This document shows, piece after piece, positions 49,566 to 59,119 of a DNA stretch of 64,000 nucleotides (its first letter is position 1; each line of letters opens with the position of its first letter). The notes under the pieces were generated by a model. That model had not been told where the DNA came from. It saw nothing but the letters and a program-made list of their open reading frames with translations, and searched no databases. Origin of the DNA: Thermocoleostomius sinensis A174 (GTDB taxonomy: Bacteria; Cyanobacteriota; Cyanobacteriia; Elainellales; Elainellaceae); the NCBI RefSeq assembly GCF_026802175.1, contig NZ_CP113797.1:1713026-1777025 (forward strand). Reading direction: 5' to 3'. Both the position numbers and the translations under genes were made by a program.

Positions 49566-51293
49566 ATGAAAACTTTTCCATCTCCGGAAGCGCTGCGGCG
49601 GTTTCCCTTTGGGCTGGCAGATGTTGCTGTCATTCTGGGGACATTGGTTCTACTGGCATTAATCGCTCGAATTGGAGCAGGGACATTAGTCAGCTTTTAT
49701 CCCCCGGATGTTGTGCCTGCGGTTGATCTGAATCCGCGTAATTTACCGTATTATGCGGGGCGATCGACCTTACGCATGTTCATTGCCCTGTTTTTCTCTA
49801 CAGTGTTCACGTTGGTTTATGGGTATATTGCTGCCAATAGTCGCCGCGCTGAACGGGTGATGATCCCGCTGTTAGACATTTTGCAATCGGTTCCAGTTTT
49901 GGGGTTTCTCTCGATTACTGTGACTGGCTTCATTGCCTTGTTTCCCGGTAGCTTGCTGGGGCTAGAAGCAGCTTCGATTTTTGCCATCTTCACTAGCCAA
50001 GTTTGGAATATGACCTTCTCGTTTTATCAGTCCTTACGAACAGTTCCTAAGGAATTAGATGAAGCGGCAACGCTCTATCAACTATCGCGCTGGCAACGGT
50101 TTACGAAATTGGACGTTCCATCAGCCACGATCGGGCTACTGTGGAATGCCATGATGAGCTTTGGCGGAGGTTGGTTTTTCGTGGCAGCCAGTGAAGCGAT
50201 CAGTGTATTGAATCAGGAGTATACGTTGCCGGGGATTGGCTCTTATGTAGCGGCAGCGATCGTCGCTGAAAATTTGCCCGCCCTGGGCTGGGCACTGCTC
50301 ACCATTGCGATTGTCATTGTGCTAGTGGATCAACTTTTTTGGCGGCCTCTCATTGCTTGGTCGGATAAGTTTCGCATGGAGCAAAGCGCTTCAGCAGAAG
50401 CCCCAGAATCTTGGGTATATGACCTGTTGCAAGCAGCACGGATTCCTCGGATGCTAGGCAAGGCACTCACGCCAACAAGGGAAGCGGTTAATCGAGTGTT
50501 GTCTCGGCTCACTCTCCCTAAATCCACTTTCAAGGTTGATGTGGATCAAGAACAGCGGGGCGATCGTCTTTATAACGTTATCTTGCTAATCATTATTGGT
50601 ATCCTGGTTGCTTGGGCATTACACTTCATCCTAACCACAGTTGGCATAGGTGAAGTGTTCAAAACCTTTTGGCTGGGACTGCTCACGCTGTTGCGGGTGA
50701 CAGTACTTCTGTTGTTCGCCACCGTAATTTGGACACCTATCGGCGTAGCAATTGGGTTTAACCCCAAACTGGCACGAACGCTGCAACCGGTGGTGCAGTT
50801 TCTCGCCTCTTTCCCTGCCAACTTCATTTTTCCCTTCGCCACTTTGTTTTTTATTCGCACCAACATCAGCATTGAGTGGGGCAGCATTTTATTGATGGCA
50901 CTGGGTGCCCAATGGTACATTCTCTTTAACTCGATCGCTGGTGCACAGAGTATTCCCACTGATCTGCGCGAAATGGCAGATGATATCGGTTTAAAGGGCT
51001 GGCAACGCTGGAGAAAGCTGATTATTCCGGGCATCTTTTCCGCGTGGGTGACGGGAGGCGTTACCGCAAGTGGTGGCGCTTGGAACGCTAGCATTGTCTC
51101 GGAAATTGTTGCCTGGGGACAAACGACGCTGGTAGCTACCGGATTAGGCGCTTACATTGCGGAAGCTACAACCGTTGGCGATTGGCCCCGAATTACCCTT
51201 GGTATCGGCATGATGAGTCTATTTGTGGTGGGGTTAAACCGTTTGTTGTGGCGACGACTCTATCAACTTGCCGAAACAAAATATCATCTGTAG
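49566..51293 (+). CDS. ABC transporter permease, two fused BPD-type domains
   Basis: A 575-residue inner-membrane protein carrying two copies of the binding-protein-dependent permease domain in one chain, with about twelve membrane segments. Each half has an EAA loop that contacts the ATPase: DEAATLYQLSRWQRFTKLDV near 160-180 and REMADDIGLKGWQRWRKLII near 470-490. The halves are divided by a soluble linker around residue 285-330. The type resembles the nitrate/sulfonate/bicarbonate importers and also some manganese or opine systems. Its ATPase gene follows 74 bases downstream. No substrate-binding protein gene is in the neighbourhood. Confidence 0.85.
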   Translation: MKTFPSPEALRRFPFGLADVAVILGTLVLLALIARIGAGTLVSFYPPDVVPAVDLNPRNLPYYAGRSTLRMFIALFFSTVFTLVYGYIAANSRRAERVMIPLLDILQSVPVLGFLSITVTGFIALFPGSLLGLEAASIFAIFTSQVWNMTFSFYQSLRTVPKELDEAATLYQLSRWQRFTKLDVPSATIGLLWNAMMSFGGGWFFVAASEAISVLNQEYTLPGIGSYVAAAIVAENLPALGWALLTIAIVIVLVDQLFWRPLIAWSDKFRMEQSASAEAPESWVYDLLQAARIPRMLGKALTPTREAVNRVLSRLTLPKSTFKVDVDQEQRGDRLYNVILLIIIGILVAWALHFILTTVGIGEVFKTFWLGLLTLLRVTVLLLFATVIWTPIGVAIGFNPKLARTLQPVVQFLASFPANFIFPFATLFFIRTNISIEWGSILLMALGAQWYILFNSIAGAQSIPTDLREMADDIGLKGWQRWRKLIIPGIFSAWVTGGVTASGGAWNASIVSEIVAWGQTTLVATGLGAYIAEATTVGDWPRITLGIGMMSLFVVGLNRLLWRRLYQLAETKYHL

Positions 51294-51367
51294 CGTTGGT
51301 TCTGCTTAGACCTTAGTAGTTACGATTTGTATCTAATCCATAAACTGCTCTGCGAGGTTGGATCTCT

Positions 51368-52732
51368 ATGGCTGCCGCTCCAAATATTCTGATTACGGTG
51401 GAAAATATTCATAAGCGGTTTCCTTTACCGGATGGAAAAGGAGAGTTCACAGTTTTAAGTGATGTGAGTTTCACCGTGCGATCGGGCGAGGTCGTTGCTT
51501 TACTTGGACGCAGCGGCAGTGGCAAAAGCACACTTCTCCGGATCATGGCAGGGCTGATTCCTCCAAGCCAAGGTCAGGTTTTTAGTAACGGCAAACCCCT
51601 ACGCGGCGCTAATCATGATGTGGCGATGGTGTTTCAAAGCTTTGCCTTGCTACCCTGGTTAACCGTTCAGGAAAATGTGGAATTAGGGCTAGAAGCACGA
51701 GGGGTTCAGCGAGATGAACGCCGACAGCGTGCTCTGAAAGCGATTGATATTGTGGGATTAGATGGATTTGAGAGTGCCTATCCGAAAGAGCTTTCGGGGG
51801 GTATGAAGCAGCGAGTTGGCTTTGCCCGCGCCTTTGTGTTAGAACCCCAAGTTCTCTTCATGGATGAACCCTTCAGTGCCCTCGATGTCCTGACTTCGGA
51901 AAACCTACGGGGGGAAATTGACGATCTCTGGAATGCAAAAGCCTTTCCATCTAAAAGTATTCTGATTGTCACTCACAACATTGAAGAAGCTGTATTTCTG
52001 GCCGATCGCATTGTGATCTTAGGCTCCAATCCAGGGCGTATCCGAGGTGAAGTCGTCATTGATCTGCCTCGTCCTCACGATCGCACCACTCCCCGCTTCG
52101 CTTCACTAGTTGATTATATCTATACCGTAATGACCAATCCTGAAATTGAAGTAACTGGGAAAGTTGCGACTACAACACCCGTGTTAGCTGTACCATCTCC
52201 CTATGCCAAAGCGCTACCTCATGTGCGTGTCGGGGGAATCAGCGGTTTGTTAGAACTGATTGTTGATCAGCCAGAAGGAACAGATGATATTCCTCGATTA
52301 GCAGAACGGCTTCAGCTTGCAGTCGATGATCTGTTACCGATTCTGGATGCGGCTGTTTTGCTAGGATTTGCTGAAATCTCTCAAGGAGATGTGCGACTTA
52401 CAAAGGTTGGGCAAGACTTTGCCACAACCACCATTCTGCGCAGCAAAGATCTTTTTCGTCAGCAAGCCCTAACTCATGTTCCCGTTTTAAACAGCATCGT
52501 CCAGACCTTGCGAGAGAAGCGTAGCGGTTCTATGCGGGCAGATTTCTTTTTAGATTTATGGGATGAACATTTTCCCCATGAAGAAGCCGAGCGCCAGTTT
52601 GCCACAGCGGTAGACTGGGGGCGCTATGCCGAGTTGTTTGAGTACGATGCTAGTGAGGAACGATTGTACTTACCTGAAGCTAACCCGAATCTAGAAAAAC
52701 CTGTTTCCCTGGGTAGGGGTGAAGACAATTAA
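51368..52732 (+). CDS. ABC transporter ATP-binding protein with AAA-associated C-terminal domain
   Basis: A 454-residue ATPase. The first 250 residues are an NrtD/SsuB-type nucleotide-binding domain with Walker A LLGRSGSGKSTLLRIMAGL, signature LSGGMKQRVGFARA, Walker B VLFMDEPFSALD and the H-loop in IVTHNIEEAVFLADRI. The remainder, from about residue 290, is a globular domain (SGLLELIVDQPEGTDDIPRL, ADFFLDLWDEHFPHEEAERQ) known as the AAA-associated C-terminal extension of this ATPase subgroup. A GAGG ribosome site precedes the ATG at 51368. It most likely powers the permease encoded just upstream. The solute is unknown. Confidence 0.88.
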   Translation: MAAAPNILITVENIHKRFPLPDGKGEFTVLSDVSFTVRSGEVVALLGRSGSGKSTLLRIMAGLIPPSQGQVFSNGKPLRGANHDVAMVFQSFALLPWLTVQENVELGLEARGVQRDERRQRALKAIDIVGLDGFESAYPKELSGGMKQRVGFARAFVLEPQVLFMDEPFSALDVLTSENLRGEIDDLWNAKAFPSKSILIVTHNIEEAVFLADRIVILGSNPGRIRGEVVIDLPRPHDRTTPRFASLVDYIYTVMTNPEIEVTGKVATTTPVLAVPSPYAKALPHVRVGGISGLLELIVDQPEGTDDIPRLAERLQLAVDDLLPILDAAVLLGFAEISQGDVRLTKVGQDFATTTILRSKDLFRQQALTHVPVLNSIVQTLREKRSGSMRADFFLDLWDEHFPHEEAERQFATAVDWGRYAELFEYDASEERLYLPEANPNLEKPVSLGRGEDN

Positions 52733-53019
52733 CACAAATCCTCCTTCCACCTAGTTAGAACTCTACCTAGTTGGGATGTACCGAAACAATAAGCGAGAGT
52801 TTTGAGTCCAGAAAGGAGGCGTCGGCAGATCGGCGCTTAGACAGCAGAAGGTGCAAGATAGGGTGCAACCCGATCGCGGTTCATCGCTACGGATGAACGA
52901 AGGAAAATAATGATACGAAAGGGGTACACACCTTACGGAAATTGCGAGTAAGCTTGACCTGATGTTCGGTGCAATTGTTGAAGAGTATTCCAGGTAGCGT
53001 TTTGTATCGAGGGTGAGCT

Positions 53020-54963
53020 GTGGATTTTCTGCGCTTGTTTCGATCGACTGAACCCACTGCTCTGTTAGGTGGGCGTTATAAAGTAATTAATCAGCTAGGG
53101 GCTGGCGGGTTTGGTCAAACCTTCCTAGCAGAGGATTTGCACTTACCAGGACATCCTCGCTGTGTGATCAAGCAGCTTAAGCCGCAGTTTAGCAGTGCTC
53201 AAGGCTTAGAGACTGCCAAGCGCTTGTTTGATACCGAGGCGAAAGTACTGTATCAACTGGGTGATCATGATCAAATTCCTCGACTGCTGGCCCACTTTGA
53301 GCACAATCAAGAATTTTACCTAGCTCAAGAACTGATTGTTGGTGCTCCGTTGTCGGAGGAGTTAATCAATGGCCAACCTTGGACAGAAGAACAGGTGGTC
53401 GCGTTGGCGAAAGACATGCTGACGGTGCTATCGTTTGTGCATCAGCAGGGGGTCATTCACCGGGACATTAAACCCCAAAACCTGATTCGTCGCAGCCGCG
53501 ATGGTCGGGTGGTGCTAATCGATTTTGGAGCCGTAAAGCAAGCCAGCATTCAACTGGCTGATGCTGATGCTGGCCCCACTAAAACCATCTCGATCGGGAC
53601 GCAGGGATACATGCCCAGCGAGCAGATAGCGGGTAGTCCGCGCTTTAGCAGCGATATCTACGCCGTCGGCAAAATTTGCATTCAAGCCTTAATTGGCGTT
53701 GCTCCTAGACATCTCCAGGATGATCCGCATACCGGCGAAGTCAGATGGCGTTATCTAGCTCCCCACGTCAGTTGTGAATTTGCCGAGTTTTTAGAGCAAA
53801 TGGTGCGGTATGATTTCCGTGCCCGATTCTCCACGGCGATCGACGCACTGTCAGCCCTCGAACAGCTTCCGATCTATGCCAAGGCGACTCCGCTTGCACC
53901 ACCTCCCACGCCAGCAGCCCTCCTCGATCCGCTACTTCAACCAACGGTGGCTTGGTCAGAGCCATCGACAGCGGTGGCTTCGGATGTAGTTGCCAGTGAA
54001 GTTGTCAAGGCCACAACGCTTTTAACCGAAACCTCTCCGCCGCAAGAGTTAATTGGTTCCCCGCTGATTAATCTCCCTGTAACAGAGCCACAGGTTGGCA
54101 GTCGATCGCCGACGGATGTGGTAGCTGGAGTGTCACCTCCTGTTCCGATCGCTCCGATTTCAGACCATCTTCCAGAACATCATGCTCGCTCTAGGTTGCA
54201 GGGGTTGGATCGAATTCGCACTCAACGCCTTCTGTTGCCACTGATGGGTATAGTGGCGATCGGGTTGCTGTTTGGCGTAGTTAAACTTTCTGCTCCTAAT
54301 GCTTCATCGGCTGATCCAACGTCTGCTCCTGTAACAGCCCCAACAGATGTCTCTTCTGACAATCCAGGCGATTCAACAACTCCTCCTAATAGCCAGATTC
54401 AAGTAGCGGCCCTGCAAACCCAGGCCGATCAACTGCGCCAGAAAGAACAATTTCAGCAGGCGATCGTCCTGTACGATCAGGTCATTTCTCTCAACGCTAA
54501 GTCAGCCGAAGCCCAATGGGGACGCTGCTATAGCCTGAATCGATTGCTGAAACCTACTGAAGCATTAGCGGCTTGCAACGCGGCGTTAGCCGTTAATCCA
54601 GATTATCCGGAAGCCCTCTGGAGTAAAGGATACGCCCTTGACTTGCAGCAGAAACCTCAGGAAGCACTGCCGTTATATGAACGCGCGATCGCCCTCAAGC
54701 CCGATTTTGCCGAAGCATGGAGCAATAAAGGCACAGCGCTATTTCAATTAGGGCGATTTGAAGAAGCGCTTACGTCGTTAAACAAGGCGATCGAGCTAAA
54801 TCCTAACCTAGCAGAGGCCTGGAACAACCGAGGGGCAGTATTGTGGAGCTTGCGTCGCTTTGATGAAGCCGTTGCTTCGATTGATCGCGCCATCCAAATC
54901 AAGCCGGATTATCAAGATGCTTTAAGTTTGCGTGAACAGGTGCGGCAACGGCTTGGACGGTAG
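53020..54963 (+). CDS. Ser/Thr protein kinase with membrane segment and TPR repeats
   Basis: A 647-residue protein, start GTG at 53020 with a strong GAGGGTGAG ribosome site. A Hanks-type kinase fills residues 18-285: LGAGGFGQTF at 26-35, Lys51, HRDIKPQN at 147-154 and DFGAVK at 169-174. The catalytic residues are intact. A Pro/Thr-rich linker follows, then one membrane helix near residue 405 (LLLPLMGIVAIGLLFGVVKL). The C-terminal part holds at least four TPR units from about 465 onward (QFQQAIVLYDQVISLNAKSA and similar), which would mediate protein contacts on the other side of the membrane. The kinase half is closely similar to that of the GUN4-linked kinase at 16251-17708. Confidence 0.95.
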   Translation: MDFLRLFRSTEPTALLGGRYKVINQLGAGGFGQTFLAEDLHLPGHPRCVIKQLKPQFSSAQGLETAKRLFDTEAKVLYQLGDHDQIPRLLAHFEHNQEFYLAQELIVGAPLSEELINGQPWTEEQVVALAKDMLTVLSFVHQQGVIHRDIKPQNLIRRSRDGRVVLIDFGAVKQASIQLADADAGPTKTISIGTQGYMPSEQIAGSPRFSSDIYAVGKICIQALIGVAPRHLQDDPHTGEVRWRYLAPHVSCEFAEFLEQMVRYDFRARFSTAIDALSALEQLPIYAKATPLAPPPTPAALLDPLLQPTVAWSEPSTAVASDVVASEVVKATTLLTETSPPQELIGSPLINLPVTEPQVGSRSPTDVVAGVSPPVPIAPISDHLPEHHARSRLQGLDRIRTQRLLLPLMGIVAIGLLFGVVKLSAPNASSADPTSAPVTAPTDVSSDNPGDSTTPPNSQIQVAALQTQADQLRQKEQFQQAIVLYDQVISLNAKSAEAQWGRCYSLNRLLKPTEALAACNAALAVNPDYPEALWSKGYALDLQQKPQEALPLYERAIALKPDFAEAWSNKGTALFQLGRFEEALTSLNKAIELNPNLAEAWNNRGAVLWSLRRFDEAVASIDRAIQIKPDYQDALSLREQVRQRLGR

Positions 54964-54993
54964 CCCCCCATCGAGGTGATGGTTCTAAACCGC

Positions 54994-55500
54994 TCAGGCA
55001 TTCACGGGCGACTTGTAATAGTTGCCCAATAGCACCGTGCCGATCGCCAGCTTGCAAACTTCCAACACCCAATATTCGCCGTGCATGAGGTTCATGCGAG
55101 TGGGAATTTCTGTAGCCGTTTCAAACAAGTTCAACGGTAATCCCAACGCGCTCATTTCAGGCGTAAGACCGTAGGTGTAGAATAGGCCGATCGACAGTAA
55201 TGCTAGTGATAGCAGGACTGTCCGATGATGCTGCCAATTGGCTGTAGAGAGTTGGCGACGTAGGATCATGCCTCCCGTCAGAACCACAGCCGCACAGACT
55301 AATTCAATGCGATTAAAAACCCAAAAAATCGAATATCCGGCAGTGGCAAAATTTGCCTCGGTCATCATACCGCTGGCGTACAGTGTTGGCATTATGACGA
55401 GATCAAGAATGAGACTGCTGCTTATCCAAAATGCCAGAACCGAGATGACAACTGTTCGCCATTGGGGGCGCTGAACATCGAGATGAGAAAAGCTTGTCAT
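54994..55500 (-). CDS. Four-helix membrane protein, DUF4149-like
   Basis: A 168-residue membrane protein with four hydrophobic segments: a first helix (VVISVLAFWISSSLILDLVI), a second (WVFNRIELVCAAVVLTGGMI), a third (TVLLSLALLSIGLFYTYGLT) and a last one near the C terminus (LEVCKLAIGTVLLGNYY). The conserved GMMTEANFATAGYSIF resembles the motif of the DUF4149/TMEM205-like family found in cyanobacteria. No function is known to me. It is convergent with the TPR kinase gene, with only 30 bases between the stops. Confidence 0.6.
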   Translation of the reverse strand: MTSFSHLDVQRPQWRTVVISVLAFWISSSLILDLVIMPTLYASGMMTEANFATAGYSIFWVFNRIELVCAAVVLTGGMILRRQLSTANWQHHRTVLLSLALLSIGLFYTYGLTPEMSALGLPLNLFETATEIPTRMNLMHGEYWVLEVCKLAIGTVLLGNYYKSPVNA

Positions 55501-55680
55501 AATTTTATGTATGCAAAATCGCGTCTCTATCTTTGAGCTTAGCGGCTATATCTGTCCTTGGTTGGAGATCGGCGTTAATAATTGTGTCGCGGATAGCGTT
55601 CAGATAGGTGGCTCTCTACACCCCCGGCTGTGGTCCCCTCACTAAGGGAGACCATAAGACTGCAAGCAGCTCCAGCACGA

Positions 55681-55880
55681 GGATCATACTTCTGTTCAGC
55701 AACGCCGCAGATAAAACGAAGAAGGGCAAGTTCTGCTCACCCTTCTAAATGAATCTATTGAAAAACGCATGAAAGGCGCATAGGCCATGAAGAGTCCGTT
55801 GCTGAATTCCAGTATGATTGACGGATCTTGACTATCAGGGCGTTTCACAAAACACCCAAGATTCATTCAATCAGCAACGC
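55681..55880. repeat. MITE-like inverted repeat patch
   Basis: A motif of the type CGTTGCTGAA with AGTATGAT eight bases on occurs three times: in minus orientation at 55681-55705, plus at 55796-55819 and minus (more diverged, CGTTGCTGATTGAATGAAT) at 55861-55880. The last two face each other and enclose 85 bases, as expected for a tiny inverted-repeat element without coding capacity. The first looks like the end of a second copy. No gene for a transposase is present. An additional GAAGGG/CCCTTC hairpin lies between at 55720-55747. Confidence 0.5.
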
Positions 55881-55942
55881 CACAAAGAACACAAAGAAAA
55901 GTTGTAGAGTGTGCAGGTCGGGTCGAAACCTCCCTATCTTTT

Positions 55943-56683
55943 CTAGCGAAAGGCTGGTTGATGACGAATTAAGCTGAGAAACTCATCGCGAGTTCTGAGA
56001 TCTTCCTGGAAAACCCCAATCATGGCACTAGTAACCGTCCACGAGCCAGGCTTTTGCACCCCACGCATGACCATACACATGTGAGTGGCTTCAATCACAA
56101 CTGCTACCCCTTGCGGATCAAGAATCTCCTGAATTGCTTCAGCAATCTGGCGAGTTAGGCGCTCTTGCACTTGCAGGCGACGGGCATACATTTCCACAAT
56201 TCGAGCCAATTTGCTTAGACCCACTACCTTCTGGTTGGGAATATAAGCAACGTGCGCTTTGCCCATAAACGGCAGCATGTGATGTTCGCACAAACTGAAC
56301 ACATCAATATCGCGCACCAACACCATCTCGTTGTGTCCTTCATCAAAGATGGCTCCATTCACCAACTCGTCTAGCGATTGATTGTAGCCACTGGTCAAAA
56401 AGCGCATTGCTTCTGCGACTCGCTTTGGGGTTTTCAGCAACCCTTCCCGTTCTGGATCTTCTCCCAGGGCTGCCAGCATGGTGTGAACCGAGTCTGTTAG
56501 TTGTTGAAATGCCTCGGCTGGGGGATGCTGCGGTTTTGATTGGCGACCGTGCGATGTGCTGCGATCGGGTCGAGTATTGACCCGTTGAGGCAAAGTTGGC
56601 TCTGCGGTGACATCTTTGGTAAGAGAAGAATTTGCCGTGAAGGAGTTTGCGCCGTTAGAAGCGTTGGAAGAAGCAATAGTCAT
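55943..56683 (-). CDS. folE: GTP cyclohydrolase I
   Basis: Converts GTP to 7,8-dihydroneopterin triphosphate, the entry step to tetrahydrofolate, tetrahydropterins and queuosine precursors. The 246-residue protein starts at the ATG at 56683 (AGGTT ribosome site). It has a poorly conserved N-terminal region of about 65 residues, then the catalytic core with the zinc ligands in [20 protein letters not shown] and [17 protein letters not shown], and the conserved [14 protein letters not shown]. The N-terminal tail is Ser/Pro-rich, longer than in E. coli. The same-strand SDR gene ends 55 bases upstream of its start, suggesting cotranscription. Confidence 0.96.
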   Translation of the reverse strand: MTIASSNASNGANSFTANSSLTKDVTAEPTLPQRVNTRPDRSTSHGRQSKPQHPPAEAFQQLTDSVHTMLAALGEDPEREGLLKTPKRVAEAMRFLTSGYNQSLDELVNGAIFDEGHNEMVLVRDIDVFSLCEHHMLPFMGKAHVAYIPNQKVVGLSKLARIVEMYARRLQVQERLTRQIAEAIQEILDPQGVAVVIEATHMCMVMRGVQKPGSWTVTSAMIGVFQEDLRTRDEFLSLIRHQPAFR

Positions 56684-56738
56684 AGTTAACCTAGATAAAC
56701 CTTCAATGATGAGAATCCAAACGTTAAAACTCAACGAA

Positions 56739-57452
56739 TTAAATTGCTCCAGCCCGAGGCATCACAATCAACTCGTCAATAACTGCCTGCGGCGGAAGCA
56801 GCACAGTATGAAGGATGGACTGAGCAACCACATCGGGTGTCAGCATTTGAGACCGATCGAACTCTTCTGGAATGGTGTCCCAAATGGGAGTATTAACTGC
56901 CCCTGGCGTAATCACAGCCACACGAATGCCGTAGGCCCGCTCTTCAGCGGCTAAAACTTTAGACAACGAGGCAATTCCTGCTTTGCTGACACTGTATGCC
57001 CCCCAGCCCGCAAAGGTATGGTGAGCCGCGATCGACGACACATTGACAATAGTGCCCCGTTGCCGCTCCCGCATTCCTGGCAGTACCGCCTGAATACACT
57101 GAAAAACACTGGTGAGATTAAGGTCAATCACCCGTTGCCAGTCTGACAACGAAGTAGAGAGCACCTCGCCCGTTTGAGCAATACCAGCATTGTTCACCAA
57201 AATGTCGATCGGCAGTTCAGCCGCAATCTGACTAATAGCGGCGTTGACCTGATCCACCACTGCCAAATCCAATGGATAGGTCTTGACGGTAACGCCAGTC
57301 TGCGCCACTGTAGCAGCAACTTCGTCTAGCTTAGCTGGAGAACGACTGACCAGTGCCAAATCAATTCCCGCCTCTGCAAACGCTTGAGCCGTTGCCCGAC
57401 CAATTCCACTGCCTGCTCCTGTAATGAGCGCACATCCAATTGAAGAACCCAT
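56739..57452 (-). CDS. SDR-family oxidoreductase
   Basis: A 237-residue short-chain dehydrogenase/reductase. The NAD(P)-binding GAGSGIG is at residues 12-18, the NNAG block at about 88-91 and the catalytic YSVSK with Ser about 13 residues before it ([12 protein letters not shown]) follows. The Tyr, Lys and Ser of the active site are therefore all in place. The C terminus is MPRAGAI. Its position directly before folE, in a window that also encodes a tetrahydropterin synthase, makes a role in pterin reduction (sepiapterin-reductase-like) possible, but the sequence itself does not show this. General SDR is secure; substrate is not. Confidence 0.88.
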   Translation of the reverse strand: MGSSIGCALITGAGSGIGRATAQAFAEAGIDLALVSRSPAKLDEVAATVAQTGVTVKTYPLDLAVVDQVNAAISQIAAELPIDILVNNAGIAQTGEVLSTSLSDWQRVIDLNLTSVFQCIQAVLPGMRERQRGTIVNVSSIAAHHTFAGWGAYSVSKAGIASLSKVLAAEERAYGIRVAVITPGAVNTPIWDTIPEEFDRSQMLTPDVVAQSILHTVLLPPQAVIDELIVMPRAGAI

Positions 57453-57974
57453 GCAATTTTCCGACTACCAACATTGACTAAAGATCCAAAGGATTCGCCT
57501 TAAAGTTGTGCCTCAGTTGTCTAAGGCACAATTGCAGTTCTGCCAAACTATGTCCAGAACTCAATTTCAATAAATAAACAAGCTATATAAAAACTTTTTG
57601 AGCAAACGCCCCCGCTCTCTTCAAGCTCGTTGAGCCAAGGCTGCATTGAGAACCAGCTAATAGACGTAACCAGCGGGTGGCTGTTACGGAGAAACAGTAA
57701 GTAGGGATCAAAGCAAAACCCTCAAAAATTACGTTAACCTGCGATGTGTTAACAATTGTTTCTGTTCACATTATAGCACTGGCGCTCCGAACACTAGACA
57801 ATGACAACCGAATCTCTATCAATCAATCTTTGTCTATTTATCTATTTGATTGAATAGAAGCAACTTGGCTAACAACTTCAGATAACAAAGGATTTAGGTA
57901 TTAGTAGATAACCGGTCGAATCAATAATCAAATTAATGATGGCTATCAGTAGATTGCATAGCAAGTGTTCCCAG
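57453..57974. other. Spacer between SDR gene and accA, with a promoter candidate
   Basis: No gene is seen in about 520 bases. On the minus strand, 57770-57778 reads TGCTATAAT, an extended -10 that could drive the SDR-folE pair; a perfect 10-base palindrome AACAATTGTT lies just beyond it at 57751-57760, near where transcription would begin. No good -35 is present. The leader to the SDR gene would be about 300 bases. Confidence 0.35.
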
Positions 57975-58958
57975 TCAAGCCGGAACCTCAACAAACATAC
58001 CGATCTTACGAAATTTTTGATACCGTAATGCGCGACGCTGATGATTCGACATGGCGCAAAGTTCGTCGAGATAGTCTAACAACGTTCGTTTTAAAGTAGA
58101 TGCCGTTTCCAACGGATCAGAATGTGCCCCTCCAACGGGTTCGGGTAAAACCTGGTCAACAATGCCCAACTCGACCAAGTCAGGTGCGGTAATCTTCAAG
58201 GCTTCTGCGGCTTGGGGAGCGTTACTAGCATCGCGCCAAAGAATCGCTGCACATGCTTCTGGGGGGGCTACACAATAGATAGAGTGTTCAAACATCAGCA
58301 ATCGATCGCCCACGCCAATCCCGAGTGCCCCACCCGATCCACCTTCTCCAATCACCGTGCAAATGATGGGTACTTCCAAGCGAAACATTTCTCGCAAGTT
58401 GTAGGCGATCGCCTCTCCTTGTCCTAAGCGTTCAGCCTCTGCCCGAGGATCAGCGGCGGGCGTATCGATGAAGGTGAGAATGGGCATTCCAAAGCGATTT
58501 GCATGGTTCATTAATCGAATTGCCTTGCGATACCCCCCCGGCGAAGCCATCCCAAAGTTACGAGCAATATTATCTTTGGTATCGCGCCCCTTCTGGTGTC
58601 CCAGCATCACCACAGGCCGCCCTCCCAATCGCGCCACGCCACCTACAATTGCTGGATCATCAGTGCCTGTGCTGCGATCGCCGTGCATTTCAATCCACTC
58701 ATCGGTCATCGCTTGAATGTAATCAAGCGTACTAGGGCGGCGAGGATGACGAGCGACTTGCAGCCGTTGAAACGGAGTTAAGCTGCCAAAAATTTCCTGT
58801 CGCAACTGAACAGCCCTTGCCTCTAACTGCCGAATTTGGTCAGATACATCGACCTCATTTTCTTCTGCAAGTTCCCGAATTTGGGCTATGCGGGCATCTA
58901 GCTCGGCTAATGGTTTTTCAAAATCTAATAGGATTGTTCGGCGTTCAGGAGTGGCCAT
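57975..58958 (-). CDS. accA: Acetyl-CoA carboxylase carboxyltransferase subunit alpha
   Basis: One half of the carboxyltransferase of bacterial-type acetyl-CoA carboxylase, which makes malonyl-CoA for fatty acids together with AccD. The 327-residue protein has the usual N-terminal coiled-coil ([20 protein letters not shown]) and the crotonase-type core with [20 protein letters not shown] and [20 protein letters not shown], the oxyanion glycines. The normally invariant loop after FIDTP (usually TPGAYPG or a close variant) reads [11 protein letters not shown] here, at residues 166-172, without a change in length. Other conserved positions are intact. accB/C/D are not in this window. Confidence 0.94.
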   Translation of the reverse strand: MATPERRTILLDFEKPLAELDARIAQIRELAEENEVDVSDQIRQLEARAVQLRQEIFGSLTPFQRLQVARHPRRPSTLDYIQAMTDEWIEMHGDRSTGTDDPAIVGGVARLGGRPVVMLGHQKGRDTKDNIARNFGMASPGGYRKAIRLMNHANRFGMPILTFIDTPAADPRAEAERLGQGEAIAYNLREMFRLEVPIICTVIGEGGSGGALGIGVGDRLLMFEHSIYCVAPPEACAAILWRDASNAPQAAEALKITAPDLVELGIVDQVLPEPVGGAHSDPLETASTLKRTLLDYLDELCAMSNHQRRALRYQKFRKIGMFVEVPA

Positions 58959-59119
58959 AGGATATAAGCAGCTAAAAATACTAAATTCAATGAAGATTTT
59001 AAGGAGGTGAAAAGGACGGTTGCCTGCTCACCGGTTGAGCCGTAAAGAAGCAGTAAAACTGTGACAACTCGGCCCAACGTGCAAATAGTTTCACCATACC
59101 ACTGACCAAGGCATAGATT

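Noticed and set aside
55501-55790. Possible small RNA between the DUF4149-like gene and folE
   Set aside because: Several hairpins are possible but no conserved RNA family motif (tmRNA, SRP, RNase P, 6S or Yfr1) was recognised, and the inverted-repeat motif explains part of the structure.
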